This document shows positions 38,688 through 47,370 of a stretch of DNA of 64,000 bases, in pieces. The notes under the pieces are model-generated. The model worked only from the letters and a program-made list of their open reading frames with translations. It made no database searches and was not told the origin of the DNA. Source of the stretch: Streptomyces sp. NBC_01451 (lineage in GTDB: Bacteria; Actinomycetota; Actinomycetes; Streptomycetales; Streptomycetaceae); the NCBI RefSeq assembly GCF_036227485.1, contig NZ_CP109479.1, positions 5,642,001-5,706,000 on the forward strand, given 5' to 3'. The position numbers and the translations under genes were made by a program. Numbering within the stretch: position 1 is the stretch's first letter; every line of letters begins with the position of its first letter.

Positions 38688-39662
38688 TCAGCTCTTCTTC
38701 GACGCTGAGGGGGACGCGGACGAGGCGGGCGCCGTGGACGCCGACTTCGACGGGGACGCGCTCGGCTTCGCCGACGAACTCGCCGACGCGGTAGGGGAGT
38801 TGGTCGGGGCCGGAGTGCCCGCGTCACCCGCGCCACCCGTGTCGCCCTCGCCGTTCTCCGCCGACACCTTCGCGACGGCCTCCTTGACGGCCTTCACCGC
38901 GGCCTTCGTCAGACTGTCCGCACTCGGCGTCTTCTCGCCCGCGAGCCCGGCACCGTTGTAGTCGAGGGTCACGACGACGTTCTCGACCCGGACCACCACC
39001 GTCTGCTGCCGGAAGGACCCTTCCTTCTTCTTCAGGTCGTAGTGCACCGACGTCGCGTTGTCGCCCGCCCCGGCCACCGCCTCCGACTTGGTGTTCTTCG
39101 CACCCGCCGTCGACTCGGCGTCCTGCACCTGGCTCTTGTAGTACGCCTGCGCCAACTCCTCGCCGGAGCCGCGCGACGCGGTCGACTCGAAGCGCAGCAG
39201 CGACACGTTCAGCCAGCGGAACTGGGAGCCCTTCACACCGTTGTTGACGAGGCTCGTCCAGGAGCAACTGCCGCGCGTGGAGGTGTCGTTGGACGACCCC
39301 TCCTTGCCCGACTTCACACCCTTCGGGACCAGGTCCTTCAGCGTCTTCGTCGACAGCACCGCGCAGGGCTCCGGAAGCTTCTGGTACGCCGCCGCCTGCA
39401 CGGTCGGCGACGCGCTCACGGTCTCGCCCGCGTCGGCCCCCGCCGTCTTCGACGCGTTGTCGGCGGAACCGGATGCCGACCCGGAGTCGGATCCCGAGTC
39501 GGAGGAGCAGCCGACGGCCGCGAGGAGGACGGGGACGGCGACGCCGGCGGCCAGGGTGCCGAGGGTGCGGTGCAGCCGCCTCGTCGTCACTCCGGTGGCT
39601 CGGCTGCTGTTCCGGCTGCGCTGGTCTCGCTGTGCGGGTCGGTGCATGGTTCCTTCACTCAT
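38688..39662 (-). CDS. DUF3558 lipoprotein 1
   Basis: A 324-residue lipoprotein. A long basic N-region (HRPAQRDQRSRNSSR) is followed by a hydrophobic core (TLAAGVAVPVLLAAV) and lipobox AAVGC. The DUF3558 domain (YQKLPEPCAVLSTKTLKDLV, then RGSCSWTSL) holds the two conserved Cys. The tail is Ala/Ser/Pro-rich. DUF3558 proteins are exported lipoproteins of unknown function in actinomycetes. ATG 39662 with AGGA nine bases upstream is preferred; ATG 39647 is an alternative. The next gene encodes a second member. Confidence 0.87.
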   Translation of the reverse strand: MSEGTMHRPAQRDQRSRNSSRATGVTTRRLHRTLGTLAAGVAVPVLLAAVGCSSDSGSDSGSASGSADNASKTAGADAGETVSASPTVQAAAYQKLPEPCAVLSTKTLKDLVPKGVKSGKEGSSNDTSTRGSCSWTSLVNNGVKGSQFRWLNVSLLRFESTASRGSGEELAQAYYKSQVQDAESTAGAKNTKSEAVAGAGDNATSVHYDLKKKEGSFRQQTVVVRVENVVVTLDYNGAGLAGEKTPSADSLTKAAVKAVKEAVAKVSAENGEGDTGGAGDAGTPAPTNSPTASASSSAKPSASPSKSASTAPASSASPSASKKS

Positions 39663-39798
39663 CGCGCTGTGGTTCCTGCGGCTCTCGGTTCCTGCGGTCG
39701 GATCGGGTCCGAGGGGCCACGGTACGCGGTGAGGGGGGCGTGGGGTTCTGCTTCACGCCCATTGCGGACGGCCGGTACGAGGGGCCACGGACCGCGTC

Positions 39799-40626
39799 CT
39801 AGTCGAACGCGCCGGCGAGCTGCGAGGCCAGTTTCTGCGCCCTGTCCTGCATTTCCTTGCTGTCCGGCACGGTGCCGAGGGCCGTCGGCTGCTCGACGTA
39901 CTCGATGGTCACGATCACGTTGGACGTGCGGAACGCCACAGTCACCGTGCGCTGCTGGGCCGTTGAACCGGCGGGGGTCAGCTCGTCGTCGAGGAACGCC
40001 TCGTCGCCGAGGCCGTCGAGGAGTCGGGGCTGGAGGGCGGCGGCGGACTCGGCGTCGCTGTCGCTGTCCGGGGAAGTGGACGCGGAGGCGGAGGCCGCGT
40101 CGGTCGGGGTGGCCGAGGAGGGGGAGGGGGAGCCGGATGCGGACGCGGACCCGGTGGGGGTGGTGGAGACGACGGGCTCCGGGAGGTCGGCGGCCACCAC
40201 CTTGGTCGCGAAGAGGTCCGTCGCCTGGCTGTCGTCGCTCACGGAGTTGTCGTACGACACCACCCGCTCGAAGTCGACCAGGAGATGGTCGGTGGCGTCC
40301 GTGGACTCCACCTTCCAGCGGCAGCCGACCTTGCGGTCCGTGTTGTAGGTGAGGGTCGACTCGCCGTCGTAGGCCTGCTCGCGCTGGTCCTCGTCCGTGA
40401 TCTGTCTGATGCCGGGCAGCAGCGAGTCGAGGGTGCTGTGCCCGACCGCGACGCAGGGCTCGGGGAGGGTGAGGTACCGGCCGGGCTGGGCCGCGGCGGT
40501 CGTGGTGCCGCTGTCGCCGGGCTTGGCGTCCTCGGCGGTGTCATCGCTGCCCGAGCCGCCGGTGCAGCCGGCCAGCAGCGCCGCGAGAAGGGCGGCGACG
40601 CCGGGTACGTAGGCCTTCCGCTGCAC
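39799..40626 (-). CDS. DUF3558 lipoprotein 2
   Basis: A 275-residue lipoprotein: MQRKAYVPGVAALLAALLAG with lipobox LLAGC (Cys21). Then LTLPEPCVAVGHSTLDSLLP and RKVGCRWKV give the conserved Cys pair. A Ser/Ala/Asp/Pro linker (about 157-200) separates the parts. Same design as the gene downstream (38688-39662), so they are probably paralogs from a tandem duplication and share a transcript; the gap is 136 bases. Confidence 0.87.
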   Translation of the reverse strand: MQRKAYVPGVAALLAALLAGCTGGSGSDDTAEDAKPGDSGTTTAAAQPGRYLTLPEPCVAVGHSTLDSLLPGIRQITDEDQREQAYDGESTLTYNTDRKVGCRWKVESTDATDHLLVDFERVVSYDNSVSDDSQATDLFATKVVAADLPEPVVSTTPTGSASASGSPSPSSATPTDAASASASTSPDSDSDAESAAALQPRLLDGLGDEAFLDDELTPAGSTAQQRTVTVAFRTSNVIVTIEYVEQPTALGTVPDSKEMQDRAQKLASQLAGAFD

Positions 40627-40832
40627 GGTCAGGTTCCTCTCGACGATCTTTGTGGGAGGTGCTTGGTCCAGTGTCCCCGCTGGTTATTCACTTGCCGCAC
40701 GGGGGCGTCACCGGCAGACAATGTCTATCGCACGCACCACCGTGAACGCCGGTCCGGCATCCCTTTCGTTGACCTTGGCGCCGGTTTTGCGATTAAAGAC
40801 TTCTGTTGGATTTTCGGGGGAATGAGGGCGAC

Positions 40833-42026
40833 ATGTCGTACGTGGAAGTGCCGGGCGCGAAGGTACCCATCCGTATGTGGGCCGACCCGGCGTCGGTCGA
40901 GGACGGCGCGATGCAGCAGCTGCGCAACGTGTCGACGCTGCCGTGGATCAAGGGTCTCGCCGTGATGCCGGACGTGCACTACGGCAAGGGTGCGACGGTC
41001 GGGTCGGTCATCGCGATGCACGGTGCGGTGTGCCCGGCGGCGGTGGGGGTCGACATCGGCTGCGGGATGTCCGCCGTCAGGACGTCGCTCACGGCGAACG
41101 ACCTGCCGGGCGACCTGTCCCGGCTGCGGTCGAAGGTCGAGGAGGCGATTCCGGTGGGGCGGGGGATGCATGACAGTCCCGTCGATCCGGGGCGGCTGCA
41201 CGGGTTCGCCACCGGGGGGTGGGACGACTTCTGGGGGCGGTTCGACGGGATAGCGGAAGCGGTCAAATTCCGTCAGGAACGTGCCACGAAGCAGATCGGA
41301 ACGCTCGGAAGCGGAAATCACTTCGTCGAAATCTGCACTGACACGACCGGTTCCGTCTGGCTGATGCTGCACTCCGGTTCCCGCAACATCGGCAAGGAAC
41401 TGGCCGACTTCCACATCGGCGTGGCCCAGACGCTGCCGCACAACCAGGGGCTGGTCGACCGCGACCTGGCCGTCTTCATCGCGGACACCCCGCAGATGGC
41501 GGCCTACCGCAACGACCTCTTCTGGGCGCAGGAGTACGCGAAGTACAACCGGTCGATCATGATGGCGCTCCTGAAGGACGTGATCCGCAAGGAGTTCCGG
41601 AAGGCGAAGCCGGTCTTCGAGGCGGAGATCAGCGCTCACCACAACTACGTGGCCGAGGAGCGGTACGACGGCATGGACCTCCTCGTCACCCGCAAGGGCG
41701 CGATCCGGGCGGGCTCCGGGGAGTACGGGATCATCCCGGGCTCCATGGGCACGGGTTCGTACATCGTGAAGGGTCTCGGGAACGAGAAGGCATTCAACTC
41801 GGCGTCCCACGGAGCGGGTCGGCGCATGAGCCGCAACGCGGCCAAGCGTCGCTTCTCGACGAAGGACCTGGAGGAGCAGACGCGGGGCGTGGAGTGCCGT
41901 AAGGACTCCGGTGTCGTGGACGAGATTCCCGCCGCGTACAAGCCGATCGAGCAGGTCATCGACCAGCAGCGGGACCTGGTGGAGGTCGTGGCGAAGCTGA
42001 AGCAGGTCGTCTGCGTGAAGGGCTGA
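40833..42026 (+). CDS. rtcB: RtcB-family RNA ligase
   Basis: A 397-residue RNA-splicing ligase that joins 3'-phosphate (or cyclic phosphate) and 5'-hydroxyl RNA ends using GTP and manganese. Metal ligands lie in GVDIGCGMSAV (about 73-83), LGSGNHFVEI, HSGSRNIGK and HHNYVAEE; the guanylylated His is in SHGAGRRMSR near residue 329. There is no archease or RtcA gene next to it, and no RtcR regulator. ATG 40833 has GAGGG at a good distance; an upstream in-frame start is less likely. Confidence 0.93.
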   Translation: MSYVEVPGAKVPIRMWADPASVEDGAMQQLRNVSTLPWIKGLAVMPDVHYGKGATVGSVIAMHGAVCPAAVGVDIGCGMSAVRTSLTANDLPGDLSRLRSKVEEAIPVGRGMHDSPVDPGRLHGFATGGWDDFWGRFDGIAEAVKFRQERATKQIGTLGSGNHFVEICTDTTGSVWLMLHSGSRNIGKELADFHIGVAQTLPHNQGLVDRDLAVFIADTPQMAAYRNDLFWAQEYAKYNRSIMMALLKDVIRKEFRKAKPVFEAEISAHHNYVAEERYDGMDLLVTRKGAIRAGSGEYGIIPGSMGTGSYIVKGLGNEKAFNSASHGAGRRMSRNAAKRRFSTKDLEEQTRGVECRKDSGVVDEIPAAYKPIEQVIDQQRDLVEVVAKLKQVVCVKG

Positions 42027-42028
42027 CC

Positions 42029-42062
42029 GTGAGGTCCGGGAGGTTTCCGGTCCGGACCTCAC
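42029..42062 (+). terminator. Hairpin after rtcB
   Basis: An 11-bp perfect stem GTGAGGTCCGG/CCGGACCTCAC (42029-42039 and 42052-42062) with a 12-base loop, starting two bases after the stop codon and lying between convergent genes. Confidence 0.78.
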
Positions 42063-42098
42063 CGCGAACCGCGCCGACCGGCAGTCCCCGCAAGGGTG

Positions 42099-42305
42099 TT
42101 ACTTCGCGTGCTTCACCGCGTAGATCATCACGAACGCCACGAGGTGGATGCCGAAGAGGAAGTACGCGAGGTAGTACCAGACGTAGCGTTCACGCTGCTT
42201 CTCCAGGGCCAGGAGCCGTTGTTCCTGGCCCTGGTCCTGTTCCTCTTCCGGGCCCTGTTCCCGGTCCTGTTCGTCGGCGTTCTTGTCCTCCGCGTCGTCC
42301 GTCAT
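42099..42305 (-). CDS. Small single-pass membrane protein
   Basis: A 68-residue protein. The first 30 residues are extremely acidic and Gln-rich (EEEQDQGQEQ), followed by a short basic helix and one membrane segment (YYLAYFLFGIHLVAFVMIYA), ending KHAK. Its start overlaps the stop of the SDR gene by one base (TGATG), so translation is probably coupled. I do not recognise the family. The membrane segment and coupling argue that it is real. Confidence 0.65.
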   Translation of the reverse strand: MTDDAEDKNADEQDREQGPEEEQDQGQEQRLLALEKQRERYVWYYLAYFLFGIHLVAFVMIYAVKHAK

Positions 42306-43081
42306 CACGCGTCCCTGTGGACCTTCGTGTTGGAGGCCTGGGCGCGGGGGCGCAGGACCAGGAGGTCGACGTTGACGTGGCTGGGGCGGGTCACCGTCCA
42401 GGTGATCGTCTCGGCCACGTCGTCGGCGGTGAGGGGCTCGGCCACGCCCTGGTAGACCTTGGCCGCCTTCTCCGTGTCGCCGGCGAAGCGGGTCAGGGCG
42501 AACTCGTCCGTCTTCACCATGCCGGGCGCGATCTCGATCACCCGGACCGGGGTGCCGACGATCTCCAGGCGCAGTGTCTCCGCGAGGACGTGGGCGCCGT
42601 GCTTGGCGGCGACGTAGCCACCGCCGCCCTCGTACGTGCCGTGGCCGGCGGTGGAGGAGACGACCACGATCGTGCCGTCGCCGCTCGCCGTCAGGGCGGG
42701 GAGGAGGGCCTGGGTGAGGTTGAGGGTGCCGATGACGTTCGTCTCGTACATCTGGCGCCAGTCGGCCGGGTCACCGGTGGCCACCGGGTCGGCGCCGAGT
42801 GCGCCGCCCGCGTTGTTGACCAGGACGCCGATCGTCTTGAAGGCGGTCGCGAACTCGTCGACCGCCGTGCGGTCGGTGACGTCGAGGGGGTACGCGGTGG
42901 CCTGGCCGCCCGTCGCGTTGATCTCCTCGGCCAGCGCCTCGACGCGGTCCTTGCGGCGGGCGGTCAGGACGACCCGGTAGCCGGCGGCGGCGAGTCGGCG
43001 GGCCGTCGCGGCGCCGATGCCACTGCTCGCGCCGGTGACCACGGCGATGCGGGAGGCGGCGGAGGGGGCGGCGGTGGCCAT
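42305..43081 (-). CDS. SDR family oxidoreductase
   Basis: A 258-residue classical short-chain dehydrogenase, probably NADP-dependent (TGASSGIGAATARRL near 16-30, then TARRKDR). LDVTDR, NNAGGALG and the catalytic Ser in VVSSTAGHG and YVAAK (Tyr/Lys) are all present. ATG 43081 is chosen because the Rossmann motif follows at the usual distance. It is coupled to the small membrane protein gene downstream. Confidence 0.9.
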   Translation of the reverse strand: MATAAPSAASRIAVVTGASSGIGAATARRLAAAGYRVVLTARRKDRVEALAEEINATGGQATAYPLDVTDRTAVDEFATAFKTIGVLVNNAGGALGADPVATGDPADWRQMYETNVIGTLNLTQALLPALTASGDGTIVVVSSTAGHGTYEGGGGYVAAKHGAHVLAETLRLEIVGTPVRVIEIAPGMVKTDEFALTRFAGDTEKAAKVYQGVAEPLTADDVAETITWTVTRPSHVNVDLLVLRPRAQASNTKVHRDA

Positions 43082-43253
43082 GGGACTGCTCCTCGGGGTG
43101 TTCGGCTCGCCGGGCCGGCTGAGCTGCTGCCCAGGATAGGCAGGCGGCGGGAGCGGGCGGCAGGGTGTCCGGGGAGTGGGCCGGTGCGGCGCTGCGGTGC
43201 CCGGGCTCTGGTGGGAAAATGAGGTGGGTGATCCGCGGAGTTGGAGGTGGATC

Positions 43254-43688
43254 ATGGGAGAAGCACGTGACGTCATGGACAGGCTCACGGAGGCGCTCAC
43301 CTCGAAGCCGGACCTCAAGGCCGTCGCCGAGCTCTACGCGCCCGACGCGGTCGCCGTCACCCCCGACGGCGGGGAGATCCACGGGCGCGACAACATCGTC
43401 GAGTACTGGCGGCAGATGACGGGCGCGATGCCCGAGGCGACGTACGAGCCCGTGCACGCGTACGAGATCGGTGACACCGCCGTCGACGAGGGCTACTTCA
43501 GCGGGCGCAACACCGGGCCGATCCCGCTGCCCTCCGGCGACCAGCTGCCGGCGACCCAGAAGGAGGTCCGTATCAGGGGCGTCGACGTCGCCACGGTCCG
43601 GGACGGTCACATCGTCGACTACCGGCTCTACTTCGACCAGATGGAGTTCCTGGGGCAGCTCGGGCTGCTGCCCGACGAACTCGTCTGA
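43254..43688 (+). CDS. SnoaL-like / NTF2-fold protein
   Basis: A 144-residue cone-fold protein. The helix-rich start (DVMDRLTEALTSKPDLKAVA) is followed by LYAPDAVAVTPDGGEIHGRD, typical of the SnoaL-like group, and the strand DVATVRDGHIVDYRLYFDQM. Such proteins are small enzymes or binding proteins; no catalytic residue can be named. ATG 43254 is preceded by GGAGGTGG. Confidence 0.8.
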   Translation: MGEARDVMDRLTEALTSKPDLKAVAELYAPDAVAVTPDGGEIHGRDNIVEYWRQMTGAMPEATYEPVHAYEIGDTAVDEGYFSGRNTGPIPLPSGDQLPATQKEVRIRGVDVATVRDGHIVDYRLYFDQMEFLGQLGLLPDELV

Positions 43689-43713
43689 ACCGGCCGCATC
43701 CGTCGGCCCGTTG

Positions 43714-44049
43714 TCAGTTGCCTCGCGGGGCGTACATGATCACGGCCATGCCCGCGAGGCAGATCAGCGCGCCCGTCACGTCCCAGCGGTCCGGGCGGTA
43801 GCCGTCCGCGGCCATGCCCCAGGCCAGTGAACCGGCGACGAAGACTCCGCCGTACGCGGCCAGGATGCGGCCGAACTCGGCGTCGGGCTGGAGCGTGGCG
43901 ACGAACCCGTACGCGCCCAGGGCCAGCACGCCCGCGCCGATCCACACCCAGCCGCGGTGTTCCCGTACGCCCTGCCAGACCAGCCAGGCGCCGCCGATCT
44001 CGAGCAGGGCGGCGACCAGGAACAGGGCTACGGAGCGCAGGACCGGCAT
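43714..44049 (-). CDS. YnfA/UPF0060 family membrane protein
   Basis: A 111-residue protein with four membrane helices in the small-multidrug-resistance-like arrangement. Conserved family marks are [20 protein letters not shown] and [16 protein letters not shown], with [20 protein letters not shown] at the end. The role is unknown; some YnfA homologs export cations. ATG 44049 fits the family start. Confidence 0.9.
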   Translation of the reverse strand: MPVLRSVALFLVAALLEIGGAWLVWQGVREHRGWVWIGAGVLALGAYGFVATLQPDAEFGRILAAYGGVFVAGSLAWGMAADGYRPDRWDVTGALICLAGMAVIMYAPRGN

Positions 44050-44166
44050 GCCCGCAGCTTCGCACGCCGGTTCACCGTCACCTGTTGGAGGGCGCCTGTG
44101 CCGCGCGTCAGGTGGGATACATCGCTTCGACGACGGTGACGGTCTTCCGGGCGAGGAGTGGGTGGC

Positions 44167-44652
44167 GTGGGTATGCGGTTCTGGGCGCGTGGGCTGGTGG
44201 CGGGTGCGGTCGCGGTGGCGGTCGGTGTGGTCGGGGGCGGGGGGTTCGCCGGTGCCGACAGTGGGGGGCCCGAGGCCGATCTGGCGTATCACGGGGCCGT
44301 GTCGCTGGACCGTGGGCGGATCGACCTGCGGGTGACCCCGCGCAATCACGGGCCGTCCGCCGTCGCCGACGCGACCGTGCGGCTGACCTGGTCGGCTCCG
44401 CTGGCCGCCCGGCAGCAGTTGCCGGACGGGTGCGCGCGGCTGGGGGAGCGGGTGGTGGTGTGCCGTACGGGGGCGCTGGCCGCCGATGGGGTGGGCGAGC
44501 AGATCGGGCTGCGGGTGCGGCTCCGGGGCATGCCTGCCGAGGTGACGCTGGAGATCGGTACGGTCTGGAGCGGCGGTGTCGTGGACCGCAACCGGGGCAA
44601 CGACCGGCAGCGGGTGCTCGTGCTCGACACCGGGGACGCGTACTACTTCTGA
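44167..44652 (+). CDS. Secreted hypothetical protein with one beta-sandwich domain
   Basis: About 161 residues with a Sec signal peptide ([20 protein letters not shown], cleavage near AGA-DSG). The remainder is a single DUF11/CARDB-like sandwich: [20 protein letters not shown], then [15 protein letters not shown] 44167 is chosen because GAGGAG lies eight bases upstream; ATG 44173 is possible. Function unknown. Confidence 0.7.
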   Translation: MGMRFWARGLVAGAVAVAVGVVGGGGFAGADSGGPEADLAYHGAVSLDRGRIDLRVTPRNHGPSAVADATVRLTWSAPLAARQQLPDGCARLGERVVVCRTGALAADGVGEQIGLRVRLRGMPAEVTLEIGTVWSGGVVDRNRGNDRQRVLVLDTGDAYYF

Positions 44653-44655
44653 CGT

Positions 44656-45411
44656 CTACTCTCTCCGGCCGGCGCGCGGCGTCACCGTCACCTCCGGGAT
44701 GGTGCCGCCGCAGCGCAGTACGGCTTCCAGGGTGCGGAGGAACTCGGAGACGTCGAGCAGGTCGCCGGTGAGGTAGCCGCGTTGCCGCCAGACGGGTACG
44801 ACCTCGGCGGCGTACGTCATGTCCCAGCCGTTGTTGAACTCGGTGCGGGAGTCCCCGTCGCCGCCCCCGCAGTCCCTGACCACGAACCGGGTGAACCCGA
44901 CGGCGGGGTGCTCGACGCGGTACGCCTCCACGAGCTTCTCCAGGGCCGCCTTGCTGACGTGGTAGCCGGCGAACCCGGGCCAGGCGGGGGTGATCGACGC
45001 GCCGACCGTGGAGAGGTAGACGGCGGTGCCGGCGGACGCCGTGAGGTGGGGGAGCGCGGCGTTCGTGATCAGGGCCGCGCCGATCACGTTGGTGTCCATC
45101 ACATGGCGCCAGGTGTCGGCGGTCGTCTGCTCTATGGGGGCCAGGGGGCCGATGCCGGTGGTGTAGACGAGGGCGTCGATGCCGCCGAGCCCGTCGGCGG
45201 CCTCCTCGATCGCCGCCCGGCAGGAGGCCTCGTCGGTGACGTCGCAGGCGATGGCGAGGGCGTCGGGGCCCGCCTCCTTCGCCGCGTCGACCAGCCGGTC
45301 GTGTCTGCGGGCGAGCAGGGCGACGCGGTTGCCCCGGCTGCCGAGGTCGATTCCCGCACTCCGGCCCAGGCCGCTCGACGCCCCGACCACCACAGTTCTC
45401 AGCGCGCCCAT
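44656..45411 (-). CDS. SDR family oxidoreductase
   Basis: A 251-residue short-chain dehydrogenase: VVVGASSGLGRSAGIDLGSR for the cofactor, CDVTDE, then YTTGIGPL where NNAG is usual, Ser in YLSTVGAS and GYHVSK for the Tyr/Lys pair. The altered NNAG motif and the Gly/Asp-rich insert (RDCGGGDGDSRTEFNNGWDM) near 180 mark a divergent subgroup. It is divergent from the flavin monooxygenase gene and may share control with it. Confidence 0.88.
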   Translation of the reverse strand: MGALRTVVVGASSGLGRSAGIDLGSRGNRVALLARRHDRLVDAAKEAGPDALAIACDVTDEASCRAAIEEAADGLGGIDALVYTTGIGPLAPIEQTTADTWRHVMDTNVIGAALITNAALPHLTASAGTAVYLSTVGASITPAWPGFAGYHVSKAALEKLVEAYRVEHPAVGFTRFVVRDCGGGDGDSRTEFNNGWDMTYAAEVVPVWRQRGYLTGDLLDVSEFLRTLEAVLRCGGTIPEVTVTPRAGRRE

Positions 45412-45560
45412 GTGGAGAACCTCATTCTCTTGTGATGGGAATTATCCTCCACCGCTTTGTAGCACGGCATGGAATGCCCGTGGAATACCTCTGGAGGGGG
45501 CGCGGTTGTCGCACTCGGACGCTATAGTTGAAGAGTTAACAACCTGGAGGGTGAGCGACC

Positions 45561-46679
45561 ATGCAGTTCGGGATCTTCAGCGTCGGCGACGTCACACCGG
45601 ACCCGACCACGGGACGGACGCCGACCGAACGCGAGCGCATCAAGGCCATGGTCGCCATCGCGCTCAAGGCCGAGGAGGTCGGGCTCGACGTGTTCGCCAC
45701 CGGCGAGCACCACAACCCGCCGTTCGTGCCGTCCTCCCCGACCACGATGCTCGGCTACATCGCCGCGCGGACCGAGAAGCTCGTCCTCTCCACCTCCACC
45801 ACCCTCATCACCACCAACGACCCGGTGAAGATCGCGGAGGACTTCGCGATGCTCCAGCACCTGGCCGACGGGCGCGTGGACCTGATGATGGGGCGCGGCA
45901 ACACCGGCCCGGTGTACCCCTGGTTCGGGCAGGACATCCGCGAGGGCATCAACCTCGCCGTCGAGAACTACGCCCTGCTGCGCCGGCTGTGGCGCGAGGA
46001 CGTCGTGAACTGGGAGGGGAAGTTCCGGACGCCGTTGCAGGGGTTCACGTCGACCCCCCGGCCCCTGGACGACGTACCGCCGTTCGTCTGGCACGGTTCC
46101 ATCCGCTCGCCCGAGATCGCCGAACAGGCCGCCTACTACGGTGACGGCTTCTTCCACAACAACATCTTCTGGCCGGCCGACCACACCAGGCGGATGATCG
46201 ACCTGTACCGGGCCCGGTACGCCCACTACGGGCACGGCACCGCCGAGCAGGCCGTCGTGGGGCTGGGCGGCCAGGTGTTCATGCGGAAGAACTCGCAGGA
46301 CGCGGTACGCGAGTTCCGGCCGTACTTCAACGAGGCGCCGGTGTACGGACACGGGCCCTCCCTGGAGGACTTCACCGACCAGACCCCGCTGACCGTCGGG
46401 TCCCCGCAGCAGGTCATCGAGAAGACGCTGGCCTTCCGGGAGTACGCCGGTGACTACCAGCGCCAGCTGTTCCTGGTCGACCACGCCGGGCTGCCGCTGA
46501 AGACGGTGCTGGAGCAGCTCGACATGCTCGGCGAGGAGGTCGTGCCGGTGCTGCGGGCGGAGTTCGCCAAGGGCCGGGCGGCGGACGTGCCGGACACGCC
46601 CACGCACGCTTCCCTGCTGGCCGCCGCGCAGAAGGACCAGCAGGAGCAGCAGGACCAGAAGGAAGAGGCCGCGGTATGA
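45561..46679 (+). CDS. LLM-class FMN-dependent monooxygenase (CE1758-like)
   Basis: A 372-residue bacterial-luciferase-like flavin enzyme. It starts MQFGIFSVGDVTPDPTTGRT and has VFATGEHHNPPF, TTMLGYIAARTEKL, RVDLMMGRGNTGPVYPWFG and EYAGDYQRQLFLVDHAGLPL. It needs reduced FMN from a partner. The partner is the next gene, overlapping by 4 bases (ATGA), an arrangement named after the Corynebacterium CE1758/CE1759 pair. Substrate unknown. GGAGGGTGAG precedes the ATG at 45561, and GTTGAAG/GTTAACA half-sites just upstream might be an operator. Confidence 0.92.
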   Translation: MQFGIFSVGDVTPDPTTGRTPTERERIKAMVAIALKAEEVGLDVFATGEHHNPPFVPSSPTTMLGYIAARTEKLVLSTSTTLITTNDPVKIAEDFAMLQHLADGRVDLMMGRGNTGPVYPWFGQDIREGINLAVENYALLRRLWREDVVNWEGKFRTPLQGFTSTPRPLDDVPPFVWHGSIRSPEIAEQAAYYGDGFFHNNIFWPADHTRRMIDLYRARYAHYGHGTAEQAVVGLGGQVFMRKNSQDAVREFRPYFNEAPVYGHGPSLEDFTDQTPLTVGSPQQVIEKTLAFREYAGDYQRQLFLVDHAGLPLKTVLEQLDMLGEEVVPVLRAEFAKGRAADVPDTPTHASLLAAAQKDQQEQQDQKEEAAV

Positions 46680-47281
46680 AGCTCGTCGTTGTCTCGGCGG
46701 GGCTGAGCGTTCCGTCGTCCACCCGGCTGCTGGCCGACCGGCTGGCCGCCGCGGTGGACCGGAAGGCGGACGCGGCCGTCGACATCCAGGTCGTGGAACT
46801 GCGCGAGCTGGCCGTGGAGATCGCCCACAACCTCACCAACGGCTTCCCGGGGCGGAAGCTGGCGGACGCGCTGGACGCGGTGACGCGGGCGGACGGGCTG
46901 ATCGCCGTCACTCCGGTGTTCTCGGCCTCGTACAGCGGTCTGTTCAAGTCGTTCTTCGACGTGCTGGAGAAGGACGCGCTGGCGGGGAAGCCGGTGCTGG
47001 TCGCCGCGACCGGCGGCTCGGCCCGGCACTCGCTGGTGCTGGAGCACGCGTTGCGGCCGTTGTTCGCGTATCTGCGGGCCGTGGTGGTGCCGACGGCCGT
47101 GTACGCGGCCTCGGAGGACTGGGGCGCCGAGGGGCTCGCCGCGCGGGTGGAACGGGCGGCGGGGGAGCTGACCGCTCTGATGTCGGGGCTGTCGGCGCAG
47201 CGCCCCCGGGTGCCGAAGCCCTCGGCGGGCGGGTTTGAGGTGGTCCCGTTCGCACAGCAGCTGGACGCGCTCCGGGGTTGA
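46676..47281 (+). CDS. NADPH-dependent FMN reductase (CE1759-like)
   Basis: A 201-residue flavodoxin-fold reductase (LVVVSAGLSVPSSTRLLADR for the FMN phosphate, VTPVFSASYSGLFKSFFDVL, then VLVAATGGSARHSLVL). It supplies FMNH2 to the monooxygenase encoded just upstream, with which it is translationally coupled. Full family length. Confidence 0.92.
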   Translation: MKLVVVSAGLSVPSSTRLLADRLAAAVDRKADAAVDIQVVELRELAVEIAHNLTNGFPGRKLADALDAVTRADGLIAVTPVFSASYSGLFKSFFDVLEKDALAGKPVLVAATGGSARHSLVLEHALRPLFAYLRAVVVPTAVYAASEDWGAEGLAARVERAAGELTALMSGLSAQRPRVPKPSAGGFEVVPFAQQLDALRG

Positions 47282-47370
47282 GAAGCGGGTGGGAACGGGA
47301 GTGAGAACCGGACGGGCGGTGAGGGCGAGGGTGAGAGGCGAGTAAGAGCCCCCCTTGGCACACTGGGCGG

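Noticed and set aside
45506..45528. A -35/-10 promoter pair TTGTCG/TATAGT before the flavin monooxygenase
   Set aside because: The spacer is only 11 bases; the TATAGT may be a -10 element but its -35 partner is not clear.
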